Below, piece by piece: positions 6,435 through 11,977 of a stretch of DNA of 11,977 nucleotides (positions are counted from its first letter, which is position 1; each line of letters starts with the position of its first letter). The notes beneath the pieces were generated by a model, which was not told the DNA's origin, made no database searches, and worked only from the letters and a program-made list of their open reading frames with translations. The position numbers and the translations under genes are program-made. The stretch is from Burkholderiales bacterium (GTDB taxonomy: Bacteria; Pseudomonadota; Gammaproteobacteria; Burkholderiales; SG8-41): the NCBI GenBank assembly GCA_019746155.1, contig JAIESJ010000314.1, forward strand, positions 1 to 11,977. Direction: 5' to 3'.

Positions 6435-6803
6435 TAGTGTACGGTCAAGGACAGGGCAAGCGAATTTTTGTTCTGATAAATATATCAAGGGCTTACCGGA
6501 CGGCCTCCCGGCATGGGTGCGTCCCTTGCCGTTCTCGTATCAATCAAGGATTACTTAATAGTTCGCCCAGAAGGTTCGCACCGTGGCGGCGATTGGACGA
6601 TTCGTCGGGGAATTCACGGTGAGCCAGTTGAAATCCCGGCTCGCCCTGCGCGACGCGGGTCCGTGCTTTCGGCCAATTCCAAAGCGGGTGCCGCGCGATG
6701 TGCGGTTTTTAAAGGGTGTTCGATGACCCGCCGGCATCCGCTCCGCAGTCGCATCCCCGCTATGCGGGGCCCCTGCTTTGCGCGTCGCGGCGCAAGCATT
6801 CGC
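6435..6803. other. Gene-free junction between coaX and the hsdM remnant
   Basis: I find no supportable gene here. The frame that continues into hsdM is open from 6513, but its first 97 residues are Arg-rich and match nothing. An A/T-rich patch holds TGATA-AATA-TATCA at 6474-6487, which could be a promoter or operator remnant. The last part is palindromic: CCCCGC/GCGGGG at 6755-6769 and TGCTTTGCGC/GCGCAAGCA at 6774-6798 (one-base bulge). These hairpins sit exactly where the usual hsdM N-terminal sequence should be. Confidence 0.5.
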
Positions 6804-6815
6804 TATGGCGACTAC

Positions 6816-6842
6816 CGTTCGGCTTCGCTCAGGGCAGGCTCT
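6816..6842 (+). repeat. Short repeat-like insert in the hsdM remnant
   Basis: HsdM relatives read YGDYVEQLTYLLF. Here nine codons (RSASLRAGS) stand in place of the V, a net gain of 24 bases. The DNA, CGTTCGGCTTCGCTCAGGGC followed by AGGCTCT, resembles the common proteobacterial intergenic repeat of the CGTTCGxxCTGAGCCTGTCGAAG family. Its origin from that repeat is inferred by eye. Confidence 0.45.
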
Positions 6843-7055
6843 GAGCAGTTGACGTATTTGCTGTTCCTCAAGATGGCCGACGAGCGCACCAAGGCACCGT
6901 ATTACCAGAAGAGCCCGGTTTCGGATAAATACAACTGGCCGAGCCTCATCAAGAAAGACGGCGACGAGTTGTTCGACCATTACCGCCATATCCTTGAAGG
7001 CTTGGGTAATGTAAAGGGTCTGCTCGGACTGATTTTCAACAAGTCCCAGAACAAA

Positions 7056-7130
7056 TTTGACTCGGACCACCCCTGGTCCTCGGCCTTCGGCCGCGCTGCA
7101 CGCGCCCAAATTCGCTCCCGGCGAATTTGT
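7056..7130 (+). repeat. 75-bp four-hairpin element inserted in frame in the hsdM remnant
   Basis: Relatives read KSQNKIQDPAKL; here about 25 codons (starting FDSDHPWSSAFGR) replace the I. The DNA folds as four successive perfect hairpins: GGACCA/TGGTCC at 7064-7079, CGGCC/GGCCG at 7081-7093, GCGC/GCGC at 7093-7105 and CAAATTCG/CGAATTTG at 7107-7129. AATTTG followed closely by GGACC occurs at both ends, possibly a duplicated target. This looks like a small palindromic mobile element that happens to be stop-free in this frame. Confidence 0.6.
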
Positions 7131-7611
7131 CAGGACCCGGCCAAGCTGCGCCGCCTGATCGTCGATCTCATCGACAAGGAAAACTGGTCGGTGATGAGCG
7201 CGGACGTGAAGGGCGACGCCTACGAGGGCCTGCTGGAGAAGAACGCGCAGGACACCAAGTCCGGCGCCGGCCAGTATTTCACCCCGCGTCCGCTGATCCA
7301 GGCCATTGTCGATGCCATGGCGCCCAAGCCCGGTGAGACCATCTGCGATCCGGCCTGCGGCACCGGCGACTTTCTGCTCGCCGCGCACGATTACGTCGTG
7401 CCCGACAATGTGCTGTTCGAAGACGGAGCGGGCGAGACCATCCGCCGCAAGCTCCTGCACGAGTGTGACGTCCATACCTTGCTGCGTCTGCCCACCGGCC
7501 GCTTCTATGCTCAGGGCGTTAAAGCTAACGTATTGTTTTTAGACAAGAAACCGGCAAACGAAACGCCGTGGACCAAGAAGCAATGGTAACTAGTGATCGA
7601 TGAGACTTACT

Positions 7612-7643
7612 CGCTTACCGGCCGCTTACTGCTGACCGCTTAC
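7612..7643 (+). repeat. Heptamer repeat (CGYTYAC type) before the SPOR gene
   Basis: The units are CGCTTAC (7612-7618), a four-base spacer, then CGCTTAC, TGCTGAC and CGCTTAC in tandem (7623-7643). The orientation is opposite to the copy at 6416-6434. Together the two copies look like the arms of one element, as seen intact at 11504-11572, split by the hsdM remnant. Confidence 0.55.
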
Positions 7644-7654
7644 GATTTGAGGCT

Positions 7655-8332
7655 ATGAGACTGTTATTCCTGCTGCTGGTGCTGGCCAACGTCGTGTTTT
7701 ATGCCTATGCCTTTGTGGCGCGGCAGCAGGGCAGCGCCGGCAGCCAGATATCACTGCTGCAGATCAATCCGGAGAAGATCAGGATCATCAAGGCAACGGG
7801 TGTCGCGGCATCCGAAAAACCGCAGTCCGCAGCGCAGGCCAAGGCGCCGCCGGGGCTGGCGGCGTGCCTTGAATGGGGCCCGTTCGCCGGCCCGGACGCG
7901 GCGCGCGCCGCCGCCGCAATTACCCGGCTCGAATTGCCGCAGCCCCTGATGCAGCGCGTGGTCGCTGATGTCGGCGGCTACTGGGTTTATATCCCGCCCC
8001 TCAAAACCAGGGCCGAGGTCGACAGGAAAATCGGCGAGCTGAAGGCATTGGGCGTCACCGATTTCTTTGCGGTGCAGGATCAGACCCAGTGGCGCAACGC
8101 CATTTCGCTCGGCATTTTCAAGAGCGAAGAGGCGGCAAAGAACTTTCTCGCCGGGCTGCGCGAGAAGGGCGTGCGCTCGGCCATCGTCGAGCGGCGCGAG
8201 AATTTCCTCAAGCAGATCGCGTATTTCGTGCGCGAACCGGGCGAGGCAATGGTGGCCAGACTCGTCGAACTGCAGCGCGAGTTTCCCGGCAGCGAGATCA
8301 AGGCCGTGGCCTGTCCGCCGGACGGCGCGTAG
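7655..8332 (+). CDS. SPOR domain-containing inner-membrane protein
   Basis: The 225-residue protein starts with a single hydrophobic anchor (residues 2-22, LLFLLLVLANVVFYAYAFVA) followed by a 45-residue linker rich in Ala, Lys and Gln. The C-terminal half carries two alpha/beta units typical of SPOR folds: CLEWGPFAGPDAARAAAAITRL near 71-92, VGGYWVYIPP near 106-115, and ISLGIFKSEEAAKNFLAGLREKGVRSAIVERR near 150-181. SPOR domains bind denuded peptidoglycan glycans, usually at the division septum, so a periplasmic cell-wall role is likely. GAGG precedes the ATG at the right distance. In related genomes this gene follows birA-coaX directly; here the hsdM remnant intervenes, so read-through from coaX is uncertain. 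It converges with rfaE2 across a repeat. Confidence 0.8.
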   Translation: MRLLFLLLVLANVVFYAYAFVARQQGSAGSQISLLQINPEKIRIIKATGVAASEKPQSAAQAKAPPGLAACLEWGPFAGPDAARAAAAITRLELPQPLMQRVVADVGGYWVYIPPLKTRAEVDRKIGELKALGVTDFFAVQDQTQWRNAISLGIFKSEEAAKNFLAGLREKGVRSAIVERRENFLKQIAYFVREPGEAMVARLVELQREFPGSEIKAVACPPDGA

Positions 8333-8337
8333 AATAG

Positions 8338-8447
8338 GGACGGGATTTACAGGATTATTCAGGAACAGGATTGGATCAGAACAGAAGCCTAATCCGGCCG
8401 TTCATCTTGTTAATTCTGTCTATTGTTTTTTGTTTTTGATCCTGTCG
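8338..8447. repeat. Dispersed ACAGGATT-type repeat between convergent genes
   Basis: ACAGGATT occurs at 8349-8356 and 8365-8372. Related copies on the other strand, AATTCTGT at 8412-8419 and GATCCTGT near 8439-8446, give the region a loose inverted-repeat form. It resembles the common GGATTTACAGGATT-type bacterial intergenic repeat. The plus-strand T-runs at 8425-8437 could help end the SPOR transcript. The stop codon and last residues (NKKQ) of rfaE2 lie inside it. Confidence 0.5.
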
Positions 8448-8911
8448 AGCAGCGCGGTGGTCGAGCGTTCGTGGGCGAACGGAATCGAGCGCACCCTGCC
8501 GCCCCAGCCCTGTACTTCCCCGGCGCCGACGATTTCTCCCGGCTTCCAGTCGCCGCCTTTCGCCAGCACGTCGGGCTTGACCGCAAGAATCAGTCCGAGC
8601 GGCGTGTCTTCCTCGAACCAGGTGGCCAGGCACACCGACTCCAGCGCCGCGATGACGGCCAGCCGGTCCGCGAGCGGATTGATCGGGCGGTCGTCGCCCT
8701 TGCCCAGGCGCCTCACCGAAGCGTCTGAATTGACGGCGACGATCAGGCTCGCGCCCAACGCGCGCGCCTGCGCCAGATAGGTGACGTGTCCCCGGTGCAG
8801 GACGTCAAAAACGCCGTTGGTGAATACCAGCGGGCGTGCAAGCTGCGATATGCGCGCGGCCAGCGCCTGCGGCGGACAGATCTTGGTTTCGAAGGCGGGT
8901 GCGGAATACAT
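8420..8911 (-). CDS. rfaE2: D-glycero-beta-D-manno-heptose 1-phosphate adenylyltransferase
   Basis: The 163-residue enzyme transfers AMP from ATP to heptose 1-phosphate to make ADP-heptose, the precursor of the LPS inner core. It is a stand-alone version of the C-terminal half of HldE. The nucleotidyltransferase signature VFTNGVFDVLHRGHVTYL spans residues 29-46 (HxGH). NSDASVRRLGKGDDRP, KPDVLAKGGDW and the closing STTALLDRI match the family. Val replaces the more usual Cys in NGCFD, which should be harmless. MYSAPAFETKICPP is chosen as the start because relatives begin there; a GTG at 8944 would add 11 residues. The gene is last in the minus-strand set with yraN, gmhA and the BON lipoprotein. 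The C-terminal NKKQ comes from a repeat. Confidence 0.93.
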   Translation of the reverse strand: MYSAPAFETKICPPQALAARISQLARPLVFTNGVFDVLHRGHVTYLAQARALGASLIVAVNSDASVRRLGKGDDRPINPLADRLAVIAALESVCLATWFEEDTPLGLILAVKPDVLAKGGDWKPGEIVGAGEVQGWGGRVRSIPFAHERSTTALLDRIKNKKQ

Positions 8912-8948
8912 GCAGGGTGTCGAGGGATACGATTCACCCTTCACGGAT

Positions 8949-9515
8949 TCAGTCGAGGTATTCGAACACCCGCACGACCCGCTGCACGCCGCTGGTGGTG
9001 CGTGCGATCTCGGTCGCGGCGTTGGCTTCCTGCCGGGTCACCAGTCCCATCAGGTAGACGGTGTTTGCTTCGGTGACGACCTTGACGTGGACTGCATTGA
9101 ATTTCTGGGCGTCGACGAAACGCGCCTTGACCTTGGAAGTGAGGTACGCGTCGTTGGCGCGTGCCGAAAGCGAGCTGTTGCCGGCGATTTGGATTTCGTT
9201 GTACACGCCGCGCACGTTTTCCACGGAACGCGCGATTTTCTCGATTTCGCTTTTTGCCGCGGCGTCGGGCGCCTCGCCGGTGAGCAGCAGCATCCGGTTG
9301 TAGCTGGTGACGTTGATGTGCGCATTGCCGAATTTTTCGCTGATGCGGCTCGAGGCCTTGAGTTCAATGCCCTGGTCTTCGGTAATGGTGCCCACGGTGC
9401 GGCGGTCCTCGGCCACCACGACACCGGTGGCAGCTGCGCCGCCGAACATTACCGGGACACAGCCGTGCAGCAGCGGCAGTGCGGCGAGCGTCAGCAACCC
9501 TATGATATTGCGCAT
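8949..9515 (-). CDS. dolP: BON domain lipoprotein, DolP (YraP) family
   Basis: The 188-residue protein has a lipoprotein signal (hydrophobic residues 4-16, then LLHGC with Cys19), so the mature form should be lipid-anchored, probably in the outer membrane. Two BON domains follow, at about 46-115 (ELKASSRISEKFGNAHINVTSYNRMLLLTGE...VENVRGVYNEI) and 122-188 (KARFVDAQKFNAVHVKVVTEANTVYLMGLV...GVQRVVRVFEYLD). This is the architecture of E. coli DolP, which binds anionic phospholipid and supports outer-membrane integrity. The ATG abuts the gmhA stop with no gap (TAAATG), and GGAG precedes it, so the two genes are translationally linked. E. coli keeps dolP next to diaA in the same way. Confidence 0.88.
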   Translation of the reverse strand: MRNIIGLLTLAALPLLHGCVPVMFGGAAATGVVVAEDRRTVGTITEDQGIELKASSRISEKFGNAHINVTSYNRMLLLTGEAPDAAAKSEIEKIARSVENVRGVYNEIQIAGNSSLSARANDAYLTSKVKARFVDAQKFNAVHVKVVTEANTVYLMGLVTRQEANAATEIARTTSGVQRVVRVFEYLD

Positions 9516-10106
9516 TTATTCCACTCCCAATAAAAGACAATCTATGGCATCACACAGGCAGTGCAAGGCCAGCAAATGCACTTCCTGAATACGCGCCGTG
9601 CTGGTCGCAGGCACGCAGATGTGGATATCGGAAGGCGCCAGAATCTCGCCCATCCTGCCGCCGTTTTTTCCGGTCAGCGCGACCACCCCCATCTGGCATT
9701 CGTGCGCGGCCTGTATCGCGGCAATCACGTTGCGCGAGTTGCCGCTGGTCGAGATTGCCAGCAGCAGATCGTTGGCATGGCCGAGCGCGCGCACCTGCTT
9801 GGAAAACACCTGATCGTAATCGTAATCGTTGGCGATCGAGGTCAGGGTCGAGGTATCAGTGGTGAGCGCGATCGCGGCGAGCCCCGGGCGCTCCATCTCG
9901 AAACGGTTCAGAAGCTCGGAGGAGAAATGCTGCGAGTCCGCGGCCGAGCCGCCGTTGCCGCAGGCGAGAATCTTGCCGTCGTGTCTGAGACATTGCACCA
10001 TGCGTTCCGCCGCAGTGGCAATCGGGCCTGCCAGCGCATCCATGCTTTGCAGTTTGAGATGCGCGCTCTCGGAAAAGTTCTCGCTGATGCGGCTGATCAG
10101 GTCCAT
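9516..10106 (-). CDS. gmhA: SIS-domain phosphoheptose isomerase, GmhA/DiaA type
   Basis: The 196-residue SIS-domain protein shows CGNGGSAADSQHFSSELLNRFE at 49-70, AISTSGNSRNVI at 117-128, VVALTGKNGG at 141-150 and ARIQEVHLLALHCLCDAID at 171-189. Overall it resembles E. coli DiaA (KQVRALGHA, CLCDAID) and sits in the DiaA genomic position. Yet it keeps His60, Glu64, Gln174 and His182, which correspond to the GmhA zinc ligands His61, Glu65, Gln172 and His180. DiaA has lost two of these. With rfaE2 two genes downstream, isomerisation of sedoheptulose 7-phosphate for LPS is the best assignment; an additional DnaA-binding role cannot be excluded. The start at 10106 fits family length. A hairpin and a TACAAT -10-like box lie just upstream (10126-10154). 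Confidence 0.88.
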   Translation of the reverse strand: MDLISRISENFSESAHLKLQSMDALAGPIATAAERMVQCLRHDGKILACGNGGSAADSQHFSSELLNRFEMERPGLAAIALTTDTSTLTSIANDYDYDQVFSKQVRALGHANDLLLAISTSGNSRNVIAAIQAAHECQMGVVALTGKNGGRMGEILAPSDIHICVPATSTARIQEVHLLALHCLCDAIDCLLLGVE

Positions 10107-10115
10107 GGGTGTACC

Positions 10116-10154
10116 AAAAAGAATCGAGCCGCTATTGTATAGAGAGCGCGGCTC
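10116..10154 (-). promoter_or_regulatory. Hairpin between yraN and gmhA
   Basis: GAGCCGC at 10126-10132 pairs perfectly with GCGGCTC at 10148-10154, with a 15-base loop. On the minus strand GATTC and then TTTTT follow. It overlaps the yraN stop. It could weaken read-through into gmhA, although the T-run starts five bases too late for a strong terminator. TACAAT at 10134-10139 with TTGGCG at 10158-10163 (18-base spacing) could serve as a gmhA promoter. Confidence 0.35.
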
Positions 10155-10488
10155 ATTCGCCAAACGCATTTCTTATCCATTCGACCCGCGGCGGTTCGCC
10201 GCGTATCAGCACGGCATCGAAGCGGCATGGCGATGTGCTCCGGCTCTGCGCCAGGTAATGGCGTGCCGTGCGCAGCAGCTTGTCGCGCTTGTCCTGCGTG
10301 ATGCTGGCCGCCGCGCCGCCGAAGTCTTCGGTCCGGCGGCTTCTCACTTCGACGAATACCAGCGTTTTGCCGTCCTGCGCGATGAGATCGATTTCGCCGA
10401 AGCGGCAGCGGTAGTTGCGGTGGGCGATGGTGAGCCCCTGGCGTTGCAGGAATGCGGCAGCGAGCTGTTCCGCGGCTTCGCCCTTCAT
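10153..10488 (-). CDS. yraN: YraN family (UPF0102) endonuclease-like protein
   Basis: The 111-residue protein belongs to UPF0102. It has the restriction-endonuclease-like core with GEIDLIAQDGKTLVFVEVRSR at residues 31-51. The D and ExK/R-like positions match a PD-(D/E)xK fold, preceded by GEAAEQLAAAFLQRQGLTIAHRNYRC. Its cellular substrate is not firmly established. In E. coli it lies between lpoA and diaA; here no lpoA is present and the gene heads the minus-strand set. An in-frame TAA ten codons upstream leaves ATG 10488 as the only likely start. The ATG overlaps the TGA of a short upstream frame (see findings). Confidence 0.88.
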   Translation of the reverse strand: MKGEAAEQLAAAFLQRQGLTIAHRNYRCRFGEIDLIAQDGKTLVFVEVRSRRTEDFGGAAASITQDKRDKLLRTARHYLAQSRSTSPCRFDAVLIRGEPPRVEWIRNAFGE

Positions 10489-10571
10489 GGCCCGGAATCG
10501 TCCGGCACCGGCAGTTTACCCCCGCTGAATTTCTCGACAAAAGTCTGGTACATGCGTCTCAGACGGCTTCG

Positions 10572-10601
10572 CTGGCAATGGCTGTGGCGCCACCGTATAG
10601 T
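10572..10601 (+). promoter_or_regulatory. Possible sigma-70 promoter of rsmI
   Basis: TATAGT at 10596-10601 matches five of six bases of the -10 consensus. CTGGCA at 10572-10577 is a weak -35 at 18-base spacing. Transcription would start near 10608, about 25 bases before the rsmI ATG. The weak -35 keeps confidence low. Confidence 0.3.
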
Positions 10602-10632
10602 ATCGCCGTCAGCAGCCATATAAAGACCCACG

Positions 10633-11514
10633 ATGGGAAATGCCGCAGCGCATCGGGAATCCGACGGGGAACCAAAGCCGACATTATATGTAGTTGCAAC
10701 CCCGATTGGGAATTTGCGTGACGTGAGCCTGCGCGCGCTCGATGTGCTGAAAAGCGTCGATACAGTCGCTGCGGAGGATACCCGCATCACGGCCCGGCTG
10801 CTCAACCATTACGGCATAGCAAAGCAGCTGATTGCGCTGCACGAGCATAACGAAAAGCGCATGGTGCCGCAGGTGCTTGCATTGCTCGCGGCGGGCCGAT
10901 CGGTGGCGCTGGTCAGCGATGCCGGCACACCGGCGATTTCCGATCCCGGTGCACAACTGGTCGCGGCAGCCATCGCTGCCGGTTACCGGGTCACGCCCGT
11001 GCCCGGCGCCAACGCTGCGGTAACCGCGCTGTCGGCGGCCGGGCTCGCCACGCCGCGTTTCCTGTTCTACGGTTTCCTGCCGGCACGCGCGGCCGAGCGC
11101 AAACGCGAGCTTGCGGAGTTGAGAAACCTTCCCTATGCGCTGGTCTTTTTCGAGGCGCCGCATCGCGTTGTCGACAGCATCGCGGATCTGCATGCCGCGT
11201 TCGGCGATGCACGCCGTATCGTGATTGCGCGCGAGCTGACCAAGATGTTCGAGACGATGCACGCGTGCGCGCTGGCCGAGGCGACCGGCTGGATCGAGGC
11301 AAACGCGGACCGCCGCAAAGGCGAGTTCGTGCTGATCCTCGACGGCCGGCCCGTGACACGGGACGGGGAAGAGCAAGTCCAGGCGCAGCGCGTGCTGGAA
11401 GTTTTGCTTGCGGAACTGCCTCTCAGGCAAGCGGTGGTGCTGGCGACGAAAATCACCGGCGGCAAGCGGAACGAGCTTTATGATCTGGCGCTCAGGCTCA
11501 AGGGTGAGCCGTGA
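10633..11514 (+). CDS. rsmI: 16S rRNA (cytidine(1402)-2'-O)-methyltransferase
   Basis: RsmI methylates the 2'-O of C1402 in the decoding centre of 16S rRNA, using SAM. The 293-residue protein starts with a 15-residue leader and then LYVVATPIGNLRDVSLRAL at 18-36. AAEDTRITARLLNHYGI (46-62), LVSDAGTPAISDPG (93-106) and VPGANAAVTALSAAGL (123-138) follow, then the FYGFLP block and FFEAPHRV; these are hallmarks of the tetrapyrrole-methylase-fold RsmI family. It is divergent from yraN, as the E. coli homologue is from lpoA-yraN. The TGA stop falls inside a heptamer repeat whose outer units (GGTGAGC CGTGAGC) also encode the last residues (KGEP). Confidence 0.95.
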   Translation: MGNAAAHRESDGEPKPTLYVVATPIGNLRDVSLRALDVLKSVDTVAAEDTRITARLLNHYGIAKQLIALHEHNEKRMVPQVLALLAAGRSVALVSDAGTPAISDPGAQLVAAAIAAGYRVTPVPGANAAVTALSAAGLATPRFLFYGFLPARAAERKRELAELRNLPYALVFFEAPHRVVDSIADLHAAFGDARRIVIARELTKMFETMHACALAEATGWIEANADRRKGEFVLILDGRPVTRDGEEQVQAQRVLEVLLAELPLRQAVVLATKITGGKRNELYDLALRLKGEP

Positions 11515-11572
11515 GCGGTAAGAAAGACGAATCACGCTTTAGACCGTTTACCGCTCACCGTTTACCGTTTAC
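11504..11572. repeat. Complete heptamer repeat element between rsmI and pyrC
   Basis: The left arm reads GGTGAGC CGTGAGC GGTAAG on the plus strand. The right arm at 11545-11572 is four tandem units, CGTTTAC, CGCTCAC, CGTTTAC and CGTTTAC. GTGAGCGGTAA (11511-11521) and TTACCGCTCAC (11548-11558) form an 11-bp perfect inverted repeat around 26 bases. The element contains the rsmI stop and ends ten bases before the pyrC ATG. It has no T-run, so it is not a standard terminator. Confidence 0.65.
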
Positions 11573-11582
11573 CCTAATAGGC

Positions 11583-11977
11583 ATGAACAGGATCACCATC
11601 ACCCGCCCCGACGACTGGCATCTGCATCTGCGCGATGAAGGCCATATGCGCGCGGTGCTGCCGGATACCGCGCGGCGCTTCGCGCGCGCCATCGTCATGC
11701 CCAACCTGAAGCCGCCGGTCACCACGGTCGAACGCGCGCTCGGGTATCGCGACCGCATCCGCGCCGCGCTGCCCGCGGGCAGCAAATTCGAGCCGTTGAT
11801 GACGCTTTACCTCACGGACAATACGCAACCCGGGGAAATTGCAAAGGCGAAGCAAAGCGGCGCGGTGCATGCGGTCAAATACTATCCGGCAGGGGCGACC
11901 ACCCATTCCGATTCGGGCGTGACCGACCTTAGGAAATGCCATGGCGTATTTGAGGCAATGGAAGCATGCGGCATGCC
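11583..11977 (+). CDS. pyrC: Dihydroorotase, N-terminal part (cut by window edge)
   Basis: The visible 131 residues begin MNRITITRPDDWHLHLRDEG, with the zinc-binding HxH at His13 and His15. IVMPNLKPPV (37-46), LMTLYLTDNT (72-81) and AVKYYPAGATTHSDSGVTD (97-115) follow, with Lys99 at the place of the carbamylated bridging lysine. These are features of the class II (E. coli PyrC type) enzyme, which cyclises carbamoyl aspartate to dihydroorotate in pyrimidine synthesis. About 215 residues of a normal protein of roughly 345 lie beyond the window. Only a weak AGG precedes the start, and the leader is mostly heptamer repeat. Confidence 0.93.
   Translation, partial: MNRITITRPDDWHLHLRDEGHMRAVLPDTARRFARAIVMPNLKPPVTTVERALGYRDRIRAALPAGSKFEPLMTLYLTDNTQPGEIAKAKQSGAVHAVKYYPAGATTHSDSGVTDLRKCHGVFEAMEACGM

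Larger units (their letters stand above)
6804..7589 (+). pseudogene. hsdM: Type I restriction-modification methyltransferase subunit, degraded
   Basis: Clear HsdM blocks are present: YGDY, EQLTYLLFLKMADERT, DKYNWPSLIKKDGDELFDHYRH, GLLGLIFNKSQNK, DPAKLRRLIVDLIDKENW, SGAGQYFTPRPLI and the SAM-binding motif I DPACGTGDFLLAAHDY. After this the sequence jumps at about 7395-7400 to VPDNVLF...GAGETIRRKLLHECDV. This removes roughly 120 residues of a normal HsdM (about 500 aa), including the catalytic NPPF/Y motif IV. The product stops after ETPWTKKQW, so the C-terminal part is also missing, and the N-terminal 25 or so residues are replaced by palindromic DNA. Two inserts (6816-6842 and 7056-7130) also interrupt conserved blocks. 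All changes keep one reading frame (open 6513-7589). Without motif IV it cannot methylate DNA. No hsdS or hsdR is present. It separates coaX from the SPOR gene and is probably a decayed foreign insert. Confidence 0.85.

Noticed and set aside
6435..6803. The 97-residue N-terminal extension of the hsdM frame as a new domain
   Set aside because: It is Arg-rich with no motif, and its last third is palindromic DNA. HsdM homology begins only at YGDY (6804), so the extension is read as junction sequence.
6555..7475. 306-codon minus-strand frame opposite the hsdM remnant
   Set aside because: The plus strand has unmistakable HsdM blocks. The antisense product has no family features and no ribosome binding site.
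6416..7643. An active type I restriction-modification or phage defence island
   Set aside because: Only a methyltransferase relic lacking motif IV is present. There is no specificity subunit, restriction subunit, integrase or transposase.
11545..11572. CRISPR-like array
   Set aside because: The repeats are seven bases long, directly tandem and without unique spacers, so this is a short tandem repeat.

Overview
The window looks like chromosomal DNA of a GC-rich betaproteobacterium. This rests on the gene set and order (birA, coaX, SPOR-domain gene; rfaE2, dolP-like, gmhA-like, yraN, with rsmI divergent) and on the protein sequences, not on a search. An nnrS-family gene under an FNR-type promoter suggests a life with nitric oxide or low oxygen.

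Layout. Positions 1-374 hold the start of an NnrS-family membrane protein (minus strand, cut by the window edge), with a near-ideal FNR/Dnr/NnrR-type promoter at 411-459. The 375-868 gap also holds a very good flagellar sigma-28 promoter on the plus strand (541-567), a set of hairpins and an intrinsic terminator (676-742), together a candidate small RNA, and a short short-chain-dehydrogenase remnant (790-868). glnS (869-2707, minus) carries an in-frame palindromic repeat insertion. A small XRE-type regulator (2965-3378, minus) with its own terminator is divergent from a PAS-GGDEF diguanylate cyclase (3471-4409, plus); the gap between them holds inverted repeats that could be shared operators.

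From 4634 to 8332 on the plus strand lie birA, coaX and a SPOR-domain membrane protein. An hsdM (type I methyltransferase) remnant of about 0.8 kb interrupts this group between coaX and the SPOR gene. It has two in-frame insertions and an in-frame deletion that removes the catalytic NPPF/Y region, and it is truncated at both ends. Heptamer repeats (CGYTYAC) flank it.

From 8420 to 10488 on the minus strand is an envelope set in the transcription order yraN, gmhA-like isomerase, dolP-like BON lipoprotein, rfaE2. It resembles the E. coli yraN-diaA-dolP block, but lpoA is missing and a heptose nucleotidyltransferase is added. GmhA and RfaE2 are both steps of ADP-heptose synthesis for LPS. rsmI (10633-11514, plus) is divergent from this set, and pyrC (11583 to the edge) follows it.

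A recurring theme is small repeats that touch coding sequence: a GC-rich palindrome inside glnS, two palindromic inserts inside the hsdM remnant, heptamer repeats that contain the stop codons of coaX and rsmI, and an ACAGGATT-type repeat that contains the end of rfaE2. The most interesting candidates for something undescribed are the sigma-28-driven small RNA and the in-frame repeat insertions. No complete defence system, CRISPR array, tRNA or rRNA was seen.
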